From Parachlorella kessleri (Eukaryota > Chlorophyta > Trebouxiophyceae > Chlorellales > Chlorellaceae): DNA of 64,000 nt. The notes beneath the pieces were generated by a model, which saw only the letters and a program-made list of their open reading frames with translations, did no database searches and was not told the origin of the DNA. Of this stretch, positions 1 through 10,630 are shown piece after piece; the first letter of the stretch is position 1, and each line of letters starts with the position of its first letter. The stretch lies in NCBI GenBank assembly GCA_001598975.1, contig BBXU01000832.1, positions 81,791-145,790 on the forward strand, given 5' to 3'. A program made the position numbers and the translations under genes.

Positions 1-54
1 CCAGCCGTACCCTACGCAACCCATAATCGAACCAGACGCACATACACTACACAC

Positions 55-1228
55 CTGCTGCGGGCTTGCAAGGCAGAATTCAGAACCTGCATCTCTGGGG
101 GCAGCCGCTGAGAGACAGAGGACACCACCTCCTCATGGATGCTCAGCAGCAGGCCTGCATGGTCAAAGCAGGGGTCCCATGCTTGCATAACATAAACCAT
201 AAGGCAGCAGCGAGCGTGCCGCCACAACTAGACGTCCTCATGAATGGAGCAGCTTGACTGAATGGGACCACAGGTAGAAACCTGGCATATCAGGCTTGCC
301 TACCAACATCACCACGCGGCACATAGAGAGTGTGCAGCCACAGTTTGGTAGGCTTGCGCAAGTTTGGCAGGCGCGCACAGTGCATGGCAGGGTGTTGGCT
401 ATGCTCAAAAAGTTGTCTTAGCACCGTACCTGCGATGTCCTGGTTGCCCTGCTCCGCCGCCTGCTGCGCGTAGGTAGCCAGCACCCCTAGGAATGTGCTG
501 TTCAAAGAGTCCAGCCGGGGTGACACTGCCTTCCTCACCAGCTGCTTCAGAGTCTCCTCAGCAGGCTCCCCTAAGCAGTTCGGGAATGACAACCAGTTGT
601 GGGCCCTCCACCGGCACTGGGCCAGGTTAGAGAGGTTTCAGGAGCACAGGACAGAATTTGGTGGCATGTCCCGATAAATGTCCGTGCTGAAATCTTGGAA
701 GGGATACACAGCACTAGGGTGAGACAAGGCAGGGCAGCAGTGCAAGAACGGTTGCAAATGTGGAGCAGAAAGAGGCCCAGGCAGCGTGTAAGCAGGCACA
801 CCAGTTGCCCATCCCCTACTTTAATGTTACAAAGGCACCTCCGCACCTGTGACATGAGCCACAGCTGCCTCAAGCAGCAGGCCTTCAGTGACTTGCTTTA
901 CAATCTCATCTATGATTGTCGCACTGTCCTCCACGTCTTTCAGCACTGCATGCAGGCATGACGTTGGCAGCTGTGATTCTTATTCCAACGTGTGGAGCTT
1001 GCAAAGGTTCCATGAAGCCAGGCGTCGCGAAACCACACTAACATGCACGCTGGTACCTTCATCATCGGTAAGTCCTCCAAGCTGTGCTGCAGAACGGGAG
1101 ACAAGCCTATGTGCCGCCTTTGCTCGTCTGCAGCGCCCGGCGTAGGACCTGGCACTGCTAGGTTGTCTGGGAGACGGCAGCAGAGCCCTGCGCCATGGTC
1201 TGCAGGCTAGTTGGCAGGAGAGCAGCAT
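55..1228 (-). CDS. Organelle-targeted protein of unknown function (C-terminus outside window)
   Basis: I do not recognise the family. Four exons read on the minus strand: 1228-1057, 945-847, 570-430 and 154-55, joined by GT-AG introns all in phase 1; a further donor after base 55 sends the gene out of the window on the left. The 171 codons visible give an Arg/Ser/Ala-rich N-terminus with almost no acidic residues (about residues 1-50), typical of a chloroplast or mitochondrial transit peptide, followed by a mostly helical region with segments such as DEIVKQVTEGLLLEAA and LLLSIHEEVVSSVSQRLPPE. The start is the first Met before the transit-like stretch; an in-frame Met lies upstream at 1336. 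It is divergent from the gene at 1575. What is seen is the exon structure and targeting-like sequence; plastid or mitochondrial location is inference. Confidence 0.7.
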
Positions 1229-1574
1229 GATGTCCTTCAAACTTCCACTGGGGCAAAGTGACGGGAACTTAAGTATGGCTAGTTCCTGCGCCCTGTGTGA
1301 CAGTACGGCCGTACACGCAATTGGGGTCGGGTTCATGACTCCAGGGCACTCGACATGGCACTCGACGCTGTGCTCATTGTAAACTGTATTGTTGTCATTG
1401 TTACCTGACGGAGTGTTTGTCTAGCTGTATACCGAACATTGAAGGCGCTGCCCAGCATCTAGGCACTTGTCCACCATTGGCACCTGTCATCCCTGTTCTT
1501 GGCCGTCGTCATAACGGGCTCTATATATATTTATCTTCGATTTTGGACGTCGGACTCTATCAAGCACGGCACTG
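1229..1574. other. Intergenic, divergent 5' flank
   Basis: This holds the upstream regions of two divergent genes. I see no convincing TATA element, open frame or repeat. Confidence 0.5.
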
Positions 1575-3550
1575 ATGGCACCTGCATCCCGACCTGACAG
1601 TCTACGAATACTGCTGAGCAAGCCCGTCAGGCAGCGTCGTCTGCCTCTTCTATACAATGGACCACATGAAGAGCCCACCTGGCAGCAGCTTACGGCCAAG
1701 CTGGAAGAGCTGCAGCACTTGGTCATATCCAGGTGGGCTAAGTGGTGCTTCAGCTGCTCACCGTCCTTGGCAGCCGGCAACAGGGCCCAAAGAGATAAGT
1801 ATGGCTTGATTTAAACCGGTGCAGGGGAAGGCGTGTTCTGCTCCCACCAGCGCTGGAGCTTCAGCAGCTCTGCAAAGGCGTGGCAGACCTGTGTCTGGCT
1901 GAAGAGAGGTGCCTGGAGCTGCTGGTGGCTAGTGCTCACCAGCTGTCACCCTGCCACCTGGACTGCTTGCTGGTAAGGTGACAGAGTAGCAAGCCAGCAA
2001 AGGCTCAAGGCTGGTGAGCATGTCTGACCAGCCTGGCGGGGTGTGACACTTAGCTGCTTCCGGTTTCAACAACCTCTCGCACAACAACAGGCGCCCACAC
2101 TGGTCTGCCCAGCATACAGGCGGCGGGAACAGCGCGCATCCCATACTGCGGTAATCGCTATAGATGCCCTACTTCGGTATGCTGTGCGGCTGCCTGCAGC
2201 GAGGCCTTGAGATGGCTGGCGCCTTCCACCTGGCTGACTACCTGCGACTCAACCAGTGCATCACCCCGAGGGACGCTCTGCCCGTCTGCCAGGGCGTCAT
2301 CCCCGGCTGCCCCCACCTGCCCGCGTCTGCCACACCAAGCCAAGCCGGGACCCCAAGGCCCGCAGGGTCACCGAGTGATGCACTGGCTCTGAGTCAGCAG
2401 CTGGACACTTTGCGGGCCCTTAGGTCGGCCCGTAATGACGGCTCAGGCAGGCCCCGAGTGGCCCCCACCAGTGGCAACTGGACGCCCAAGGCCGGAGGCG
2501 CCTTGCTAGAACCCGTCCCGGCGGCACGGCCTTCCACGCCTGCCACGCCCATAGCCTTCAGGGAGCAGCGCTACCTGTTCCTGGCGGCCTGCAGCGATGT
2601 GGTGGGCAAGTGTGACAAGCTGGAGATAGCTCTGCACACGATGGACCCTGGCCAACCACGCATTGCGGCAGAGACAAGCTATTCCAGCACAGCAATGGGG
2701 ACAGCTCTGCAGACTGTGGGCCCTGCCCAGGCAGCTAATGCGGTTCAGCCACCTCTGTCCATTGACGCGGAACGGAGGCTACCTATGGCGGAGCCACTCC
2801 AGTCCGTACATGAGGAGTCAGTGCAGCCAGATTCAGTGTCAGTGGAGCAGCTTCCGGGTGCTGATACAGAGCAACAAATGTCCAATCTGACACCTACCAC
2901 GATGCCCAAGGAGGGAAAACCTAGAGCGGCTGCGGACCCCCTGGGCAGGTAATGACGGTGTGAAGTGCAAGCAGGGGCCAATGCCTCGGTTGGTACGTTG
3001 TGTACACCCCACCAAACTGCCGTGCCTCGAATACCAGCCCATTGATGAAAACATGTTCATCCTCGTCTGCAGGGACCCTTTCATGGACTTCCTCCAGGAT
3101 GCAGCCTTCCAGTGCAGCATGCATGAGCCCACCGCCCTGCTCTCCCCAGAACCTGACAGCCGGCTGCCCCTCTTGCGCTTGGCCACGCCAGATGCCAATC
3201 TAGATGCGCCTGACATGCCAGCCAGACTTGATGGCCTGCTTAGCATACCTGACATAATAGCCTCGCCGGAGGCCAACCTGACTATACTAGAAAAGACTGA
3301 CACTGCAGCTCCCACAGCAGAAGACCGAGGTGGAGACAGGTTGGCAACACTAGAGGGGGACCCTTGCCCTATGTCTATGAGGCTGCGGCAGCAGCGGCAG
3401 GCATCCAGGAAGCAGAGCAGCTTGTCAAACAGGCAGGGCGGGTCGGATCCTAGGCGGCAAGGCAGGCCTTGGCGGTCGCTCAGCAGCAGCCACCAACTGC
3501 AGTCGTCCATAACCAGCTCTGCTCTTTGGCTGGGGAGTTTGACAACATAG
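1575..3550 (+). CDS. Protein of unknown function, start exon uncertain
   Basis: I do not recognise this protein. Exons 1851-1972, 2164-2948 and 3073-3550 join in phase (phase 0, then phase 2) and end at TAG 3548-3550. Visible features are a Leu/Cys-rich helical start (LELQQLCKGVADLCLAEERC), a segment GLEMAGAFHLADYLRLNQ, a Pro/Ala/Ser-rich middle, a conserved-looking stretch FREQRYLFLAACSDVVGK, and a polar C-terminal part with many Gln and Arg. The likely first exon is 1575 to about 1734 with the helical stretch EEPTWQQLTAKLEELQHLVI, but its best donor at 1734/1735 leaves two bases where the next exon needs one. Either there is a missed micro-exon, another donor, another start, or a base error. 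The frame of exons 2-4 is well supported; the first exon is not. Confidence 0.6.
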
Positions 3551-4788
3551 TCAGCCGCGGCGGGGGATTGTTGGGGAGCATATGGTTGGCGGGGCTGCTG
3601 GCATTGCTCTGTGCGATTGCGAGGCAGGAGTCTGACTCAGGATAGGGGTGAAGGCAGGGGACAAGACAACGCGTACATCTGTAGCATGAAGGTTGTTTGT
3701 ATGTAGAGCTTCTCCCCAGTGCTATGTGTAATATGACAACAGCGCGACGCGCCTGTAGAACGGGAGGGCATGTGTCATACTGGTCAGGGATTGATTGCCG
3801 GCTTCCCGGTGTGTCCAAGGGTGGGAACATGGTAGCTGACGAAGCTGCACAGAGGGCCTTGCCTGCACTGTGCTTAGCTGAGTGTAATACAGAGTTGAGT
3901 GTATTTTATGCTGTTGTGCAAGCCTCCCTTGGTACTTGATAATGGTTTCAGTTGTGCCATAACTCATACCGAGTCGACAACTTGGTGTCTCACCTTAGGT
4001 GGCTTCCTACCAAAACTGCTTGACCACACTGCCACTCAGCCGTGTTGATGTTATTACACTCTCCCATCATCCTGCAAGGCAATGTGAGGCCTTATAGATA
4101 TCAGCTATACATTGGCAAGTCCTTTGGGTGAGGATAGGGTGGTGAAGTGTGCGAGAGACACCTCGTGTAAGAAACACAGATGCCAGCAGGCATATGCCAA
4201 GTACCAAATATCATCAAGGCACTGTGGAAAAAGGGACATAGCCACGGCCAACTTTCAATGCACAGCCACTACCCAGAGACCATGCAAGCAAGACACTCTT
4301 ATCAGGTTTTACCCCAGCTGCTGGATAGCGAGCCCTGAACCCCCACCCGCAACTACAAAGAAGGACCGGGTATTTGCGACCTTTCCAAGTCTGTGTACTA
4401 TCAAACTTGAAAGACTCCGCTTCATGGCAGCATTGTGGGGGCTGTGTCTCCAAGTTTGCAGGCAACGCAGCAGTCACAGAGCACGATTAATGCAATAGCA
4501 CGGGCACAACAACCCTGAGACTAATAAGGGTTTCATCACGTGCGTAAGCTGCCAGGCCACGGTGACCAAATCCGCAGCACGCGCAGCACGTTTGAAACGC
4601 CCGGGCGCCGATCTTGCATATTTGCATCGTATTCGTCTTCCCTGCCTGCTCTAACAATCTAGTAGCAAGTACCAATCCGGCTATTCACCAGTGCTGTCTG
4701 CCCACTGCCCCTGCTGGCCATCCACCCCGGGTAATCGCTGCCAGCATCTTGACAGGAGACGGCCCACCATTTAATCACTTCAGCTGAG
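3551..4788. other. Intergenic region, 3' flank then 5' flank
   Basis: About 1.2 kb between two genes on the same strand. It holds the 3' untranslated region of the upstream gene and the promoter of the next. Open frames here have no splice partners or recognisable motifs, and I see no gene. Confidence 0.5.
3727..3731 (+). terminator. Candidate poly(A) signal TGTAA
   Basis: TGTAA, the usual chlorophyte polyadenylation signal, lies about 180 bases after the stop codon at 3550. A second TGTAA follows at 3883-3887. Either could serve; this is inference from the motif alone. Confidence 0.35.
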
Positions 4789-6472
4789 ATGGATCACTAC
4801 AAGCACAGGTAGGTAAAGATGGGCGGCTAGGAGGCAGCGCGTTGGATCACATGCGGGTGTACTTCGAGCCAAGAGTGTGCTTGGGGCTCAGCAAACTTAC
4901 TCAGCCCACAACTGATGCTCCTGCAGGAGGTCGTCACCTGACCTCGCTGGCGGCTCCTCTGCCAAGGCTAGCCCTAACGCAGCTTCCCCTGGCAGCGCCA
5001 AGAAGCCTCGCCTGTCTCCTAGCCCTGCTGCGCTGGCCGTGGGTGCTGGCGGCGCCTCTTTAACCCAGGCTGTGTTGGTGGGGGAACCCAAAATGGAGGA
5101 AAGGAGCCCTCTCAGGGAGCCTAGCACAGGTGAACCCACTGTATGGCCAGGGTGGTGGCCAGCAGGCAGCAGCGGTCGCTGAGGCGGCACGTATGCTGAA
5201 TCAGCATGCAGTTGTTACTGCCCTCTTGCTCACTACAAGTATGCCGGCAATGCAGCTGGGTCGAAGCTCTCACCAGACGTGCCCTTGAAGGCATGCCTTT
5301 CCTGGAATGTAAGTGTAAGTTTTTGCTGACTGGCGTCCCACCGCTTGCAGGTGCTGGTGATGACTGCGAAGCGGAGAAGACTCCCAGCCAGCAGCAGGTG
5401 TCCACCCCAAGGGCACCTGCTGCGCCCTCTAAGTCTGGCGGCTCCTCTTACAACCGCATGCAGCCGTCACCCGCAGTTCGCAGCCTGACACAGCTCTTCA
5501 ACGGCTGCAATGGCGCGGTAGAGCGGGCGCGGCAGATGGGCGGGCAGTTTGCTGTCCGGCGACGTACTCCTCAGAGGCTTGCAGCAGGCTCAGGTGAGCT
5601 TGCGGATGAGCGGTCTGACGGACTGGGGCAGTGAGCAGGAAAGGCGTTGGGGGCCAGCAAGCCATTGTCTTCTGGTCTACATGTCATTCATGGCTTGTGT
5701 CGGCACACTGCAGCCATAACACCTCTGTTTGGAGGGGGCTACAGTCACAGCTGTCTCTGCTGCCTATGTCGAGGCATGCCTTCCCTGCACGTAGACAGCC
5801 AAGCTCCATATCATGTTTTCGGCTTGTTGAACAATATTCAAATAACGACCCTCAAAGATAATATCCTCCTGTGCAGCAGGTGTCACTCACGCCTCAACTG
5901 CCTCAACCCCTGCGGCGGTCAGTGGTCTGAGGCGCACCCGCTCAGTTCTTGGGGAGCTCCTCCAATCACCACCCTTGGCTGCCAGCGGAAGAAGTGACCC
6001 CTCCCCAGCACCACTTCAGACCCAGGCAGGGGCTTCTATGCGAGCTAAGGTTTTGCCAGATATTCAGGACCTGCAAGGCAGCCGGCCCCATACATCAACA
6101 GGCGCTGAGGTGACATCAGCAACATCGGCAGATCCCCGCAGCCCTGCTCCAACCTGGAACAACTTCCCTCTGAGAGTCCAGTCGGGGTCCGTCACCGCAT
6201 GCCTACAGGGGATGCCGGCGGGAAAAGAGGACCCGCTGTGCCATGGGCCCGTTGATATCCAAGGCCGGGCACTGGGGGCTGTCCGTACCAAGCCGCCGCC
6301 GGTGCTGATGCCCCAGCAGCAGCCCCCTAGGCGCCCTCCTGGAAGGCCCATTGGGCACACTGTGGGGGCTATGCCCAGCACAGCAGGTCCACACCAAGGG
6401 GGTGAGGCTGGCCCCAAACAGGCAAGTGGGGCTGCCGGCTGGCTCAAGAGCGCAACATACAAGCTTCGCTGA
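4789..6472 (+). CDS. Ser/Pro-rich protein of unknown function, probably nuclear
   Basis: Four exons, 4789-4808, 4927-5129, 5351-5593 and 5880-6472, join with matching phases and give 352 residues. The first exon is only 20 bases and encodes MDHYKH; the join makes a basic MDHYKHRRSSPD start. The rest is rich in Ser, Pro, Ala and Gln with basic patches (SAKKPRLSPSP near residue 25, VRRRTPQR and LRRTRSVLGELLQSPP further on), which suggests a nuclear, phosphorylated, largely disordered protein. One more ordered patch is SLTQLFNGCNGAVERARQMG. The acceptor of exon 4 is a tandem NAGNAG (bases 5874-5879), so one extra Ala could be included. I recognise no family; nuclear location is inference from composition. 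Confidence 0.65.
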
Positions 6473-6628
6473 GCCCTGGTGGCTTTTGGCTGGTGTCACT
6501 GTGATGGCAGCGTGTGCATATTAAGGCACAGGAGAGGTGGCCTCACAGAGGGTCATGGGGTGTTCGTTGGCATGTAGGTGTGTTTTGATGTTTACAATCG
6601 TTGGTTTGTTGACTCCCTTGTGGCTAGC

Positions 6629-6633
6629 TGTAA
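6629..6633 (+). terminator. Candidate poly(A) signal TGTAA
   Basis: TGTAA about 155 bases after the stop codon at 6472, a plausible distance for a chlorophyte 3' untranslated region. Confidence 0.4.
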
Positions 6634-6798
6634 TTCGTGATCACACAAAGACTGGTGTTTGTGAGGTGATGCTGTCCTGTCAGCATGAGAAATACTCCAG
6701 CTTTTCCGACAACCTTGGCTGTGCTTAGTTGACTTCCTCTTGCCCAGCTGTTGTTAATATCAGGTTAGGTTAGCAGGTGCTCTTAGTGGACTGACTGG

Positions 6799-6937
6799 AC
6801 AGGTTCGTCGCTGATGTTTGTCAGCTTTGTTGTAGATATGATTGGAATGAACTGCAGGGTTGCAACCCCACAGGTTCGTCGCTGATGTTTGTCAGCTTTG
6901 TTGTAGATATGATTGGAATGAACTGCAGGGTTGCAAC
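6799..6937. repeat. Tandem duplication, 71-bp period
   Basis: A 68-base segment at 6799-6866 is repeated without a difference at 6870-6937, separated by three bases (CCC). The unit begins ACAGGTTCGTCG and ends GGTTGCAAC. It is non-coding. Perfect identity suggests a recent duplication, or an assembly artefact. Confidence 0.9.
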
Positions 6938-7495
6938 GGGGTTACAAAGTTGTTGCTCTGTATTGTGGCGGCACCATGCATCCCCTAGAATGTCGTTTGA
7001 CTGAGTAGAACTTCGGTTGTTATGTTTCGATTCTTTCCTGCTGCATCGCAGAGGTAGTATGTTTCTGTTGTGCAGGTTTGCAGCTTGCAGGTGTGCTGCT
7101 TTGGCAGGATTGGCAAATACTTACTACTTTTTGTGTGCAGTGTGTGCTAACGAGTTATTGTCGTTGATGGTGGCAGATAATGCAGCAGGAGAGGTAGGCG
7201 TGATCTATACTGGCAGGGCTGACTGCGGTTAGGCTCTGGGTCTTGCCTGAGTTCTGCTACAGTAGGGTTGCCAACCTTAGCCTTAAAAAAGCATACAGCA
7301 GACAGTAGGTCCCTCTCAGGTACAGTGCATGCGGGTAGGAAGCAAACAGTTCCTTGTCGGTGCCTTGGCGAGTGATTTCATTAGTCAAACTGAGGCTTCG
7401 GGCCCCTATGCCACTGTATTTTCTCTGGCTGGAGGTGCGCCCTGAACCGCCATTGACCTCAGTTTGAGTTGACGCCATACTCTGGCTATGGGATA

Positions 7496-7500
7496 TTACA
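7496..7500 (-). terminator. Candidate poly(A) signal TGTAA (minus strand)
   Basis: TTACA on the plus strand reads TGTAA about 410 bases beyond the stop of the OSB gene. Assignment is by motif and position only. Confidence 0.3.
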
Positions 7501-7907
7501 TATGAATAAGGTCAGATCGTGTACAAACTCAACTGTGGAACCCCCCTGGATACTACAGGCGACAGAGCCTACTCCAAGTCAAGAAGGACACCATCCAGGT
7601 GCACTGCCGGACTGAAACCCCGTAGCAGGTGCTCAACGCTACTACTCACTTTCCCATGCGAGCCCCACCGTCGCCAGACAACCCTGCCAAGCTCCAACTC
7701 GTTGCTTTGGTCTCTGAGCATGTACCGCTGTAGTCACATATTTACTACCCCCCTGTTGTCACTGCCACAAGGACCAGCATTTCCACGCAAACCCAAGCTC
7801 AACCTCCTGCTCTGGTCCCATCGGCCCGCTCTTCAGCAACCCAGGCGGGCGGCTTGCAGGCATCTGCTCCCCTCCATGAGACCCAAAAGACATCCCAACC
7901 GTTCGCC

Positions 7908-9828
7908 TCACGCTTTGGGCCAGTCAGCCAGCTGCTCAGGAACCCAGCTTGGCGTGCCCCTGCCGGTGACCCACAAGGCTTGCCCTGCAAAGCACGCCAT
8001 ACCATGGGCCGCATCGGACCTTCAGTCTCTGAGGCTGTATGGGTAATCATAGCTGTTTAGCAAGGTATGTAAAAGTACTCATGTACTTTGCTATGCACGT
8101 CATGTGCCAGCGGACATGGCCAGTAGTCCCATCAGCAAAATATCACAACTCCCCAACACACCTATACAGCTACTGCAAAGTAGGCTCCTGGCATCTGTGC
8201 AAGGCGGGCGGCTGGGGCCAAAAAGCCTAGTAGGATCGAGGCTGCTATCTTCTCCTCAGAACATCTTCTACACTTGCACAGTCATGCTTACTCACCACCC
8301 TGCTTGCGCTTGAAGTCCGGGAAGTTCGGCTTGCGCAGGCCCGCGGCCTTGTCCTGCCTGAAGTCATTCCACTCCTCAGGCCGCTGGAACAGCTCCATCC
8401 ACAGCTCCTCGCTTGTCTGCTGCTGCTGCTGCCCGCCGCCGCTGCTGCTGCCTTTGTACTGCTGCTGGCCCTGCTGCTGCGAGTAGGAGCTGGTGGTTTG
8501 AGCGTTGCCGCTGCCACTGCCCCACTGCTGCTGGTGCTGCTGCTCGTCGGCAGCTTGTGAATAGGAGCCCGCAGTATAGAAAGAGTCGTCCTGGTTGCGG
8601 AAGCCCTCCTGCCCCTGCTCGTAGCGCTTTATCTTGTGGATGGATTTGGCCTGAATCTGCACGCCGCCAGGGGCAAACACTGTCCTTCAGTCAGAGGAGG
8701 ACAAGCAGGGCAGGGCCGCAACGCTGATCAAACGAATCATAATGTGTTGTCTGGCGGACTGTGACGGGGTTTCAACTACTTTGTTGGCAGCAGTGCAAGG
8801 GGTGCCAAGGACAGCGAAGGTGCATGCTGAAGGCCCTGCCACGAAATACAAACAGCAGCAGCAAACGGCATGGGATCCGCTGTGAAATTGACGGGCTGCA
8901 CGGCAAGGTGCAGCTTGACCATGATGAGTAACAGGGACTATCCACCGCTCTTCACGAAGGCGCCCGGGCTGCCCACCACACCTGGCTATCCACCCCTGTG
9001 GCCCTTCCCAGTACCCACCACCACAAATTGGCTCCCACCCACTTAGAACCCCCAAGCTGCAGCGAGTCTAGCTGCGATAGGGTGGTCAGCAGCCCCCAAG
9101 CAACTGACTCACCCTCACGTCCTTGCGCTTTGCACCCTCCTTGGTCTCCCAGGAGTCCGTCCTGAGCCTCCCCTCTACCAGCACCTGGTTGCCCTTGCGC
9201 AGCCCTGCCGCCACCCTGTCAGCCAGGGGCCCAAAAGCCTCCACAGTGTACCTGCAGGCAAGGGCCACACTCCCGCAGGGGCGATTGTTATCCTACCATT
9301 GGGAAACGAAGAAGCGGGATGCAGCCCCTCATGCCACGCGGCAACCCCCAGGACGCTCCTTGTACCGACACCGTGTCCAAGCTTTCAACCCCCAGGTTAA
9401 ACAAGCGCTTCAACAGCCGCTCCTCACCAGTGCGTGATGCCTTTTGACTTGTTCCAGGTCACCGCCAGTGAGAAGCTGGCAACCTTGTTGTTCTCGAAAG
9501 TACGGACCTCCACGTCCCTGCCAAGACCGCCTATGAGTGTCACCGAGTTGACGAGGGCTGCGTCATAGTCAACCTCGCTGATGCTGCCTTCCTGCTGTGG
9601 TGCCCAGGAACGGGGATCTGCAGAGTAGGCCCGGCAAGGAGCTGCCAGCACCCGGTACTGGGAGGCCGGTGCTGCACCAAAGGAGCTGCGCTGAAGAGGC
9701 ACTGCGGGTAGGGCCTGAACGCTGATGTGGCGCCACGACTTCTGGGCAGTTGCCGTACTCACGGGTCCAGCCCGCATCTTCAGGGCAACGCAGCACCGAG
9801 TCATGGCAGCGAGGCGACTGACTAGCAT
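7908..9828 (-). CDS. OSB: Organellar single-stranded DNA-binding protein (OSB type)
   Basis: Four exons (9828-9428, 9251-9113, 8656-8296, 7984-7908) join in phase to 325 residues. Residues 1 to about 75 look like an organelle transit peptide (Arg, Ala, Ser rich, few acids). Residues 90 to about 190 form an SSB-type OB fold: NSVTLIGGLGRDVEVRTFEN, then ASFSLAVTW, WYTVEAFG and GNQVLVEGRL. A Gln/Ser/Gly-rich linker follows. The C-terminus is a plant OSB PDF motif: ELWMELFQRPEEWNDFR, then KPNFPDFKRKQGG, completed by the last exon with QALWVTGRGTPSWV. OSB proteins bind single-stranded DNA in mitochondria or plastids and restrain recombination in plants. The last exon matters: reading through the exon 3 donor gives a false stop and loses the final 25 residues. 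Start at 9828; the Met at 9804 is an alternative. Confidence 0.9.
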
Positions 9829-10630
9829 GCCCGGTGTTGCTGCACGTACTGAGTGCTTCACAACTTGTAACCCTATGTGTTTCAAGGTTCCATCATAAGT
9901 CCACACTTCTTGCAAGTGGATTGGTGCCATCACGTAATTTTGACTAATGAAAAGATGTAGGAAGAAGAGATAACCCCAATTGACTGCAGGTTGCTCAGTG
10001 TATGTCAAGAGCGCTTGTTAAGTATCAGGAACTGAACGCCAAAGTTGTTGCTTGGCTTCGAATCATGCAGCATACGTATTTCACGGATGCAAACAAGGTA
10101 CTTGTCCTGTCAGTTGCTCTTCTCCTCCATGATTAAGCTAGGCGGGGACTTGACCAGGTTGGGAGTGTTGAACACACCTCCGTGTGCACACTTCATTCCA
10201 ACTAGCCATGTGATGATGCAGCAACCCCTCTCACGTTGCATCCTACTGTAAAGGAAAGCTACACAGAGACCTGTTTGTGTCACATACGGGTTATTCCACA
10301 AAAACAGATGAAAAGATAACGACCTAGCTTGTGCACAGCTGCATTACTAGCCTGCCCGGAAGCAAGTTCACAGGTGGTTGCAACGCATTGCAAGCCAGCC
10401 TGGCTCTCAGATGAGTGTTCGAAATACGCTGGCCAATCGCGATGCATGGCGCGTGTAGGGGCCGATCACGTTTTCACGTGTGGCTGCGCCGCGGGAGCAC
10501 ATGGGGTCGCTCTTAGTTCGTTTCCTGGTGTCGTGATCAAGCACTTGGACTGGGGATTGTAGCTCGAAACTGTTTGGAACCGGCTGCCCTCCCTCCGAGA
10601 CCAGCGTGCCCCCGTCAGCCCCCTGACTAG
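9829..10630. other. Divergent 5' flank
   Basis: Upstream region shared by the OSB gene (minus) and the unknown gene at 10631 (plus). No gene, repeat or clear promoter element was seen. Confidence 0.45.

Larger units (their letters stand above)
6473..7907. other. Convergent intergenic region
   Basis: The 3' flanks of two convergent genes. It contains a TGTAA signal for each strand and a 71-bp tandem duplication. The frames open here (for example 7478-7257 on the minus strand and 7519-8046 on the plus strand) show no splice partner or family motif. Confidence 0.5.

Noticed and set aside
7257..7478. Minus-strand 73-codon frame with a reasonable N-terminus
   Set aside because: Reads somewhat like protein but stands alone in a convergent 3' flank with no motif or neighbouring exon. 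Not enough to call.
7519..8046. 175-codon plus-strand frame
   Set aside because: Overlaps the last exon of the OSB gene on the other strand and has no recognisable content.
8413..8470. CTG/CTG-rich run as a microsatellite
   Set aside because: It is the antisense of Gln/Ser/Gly codons in the OSB linker, so it is explained by coding.
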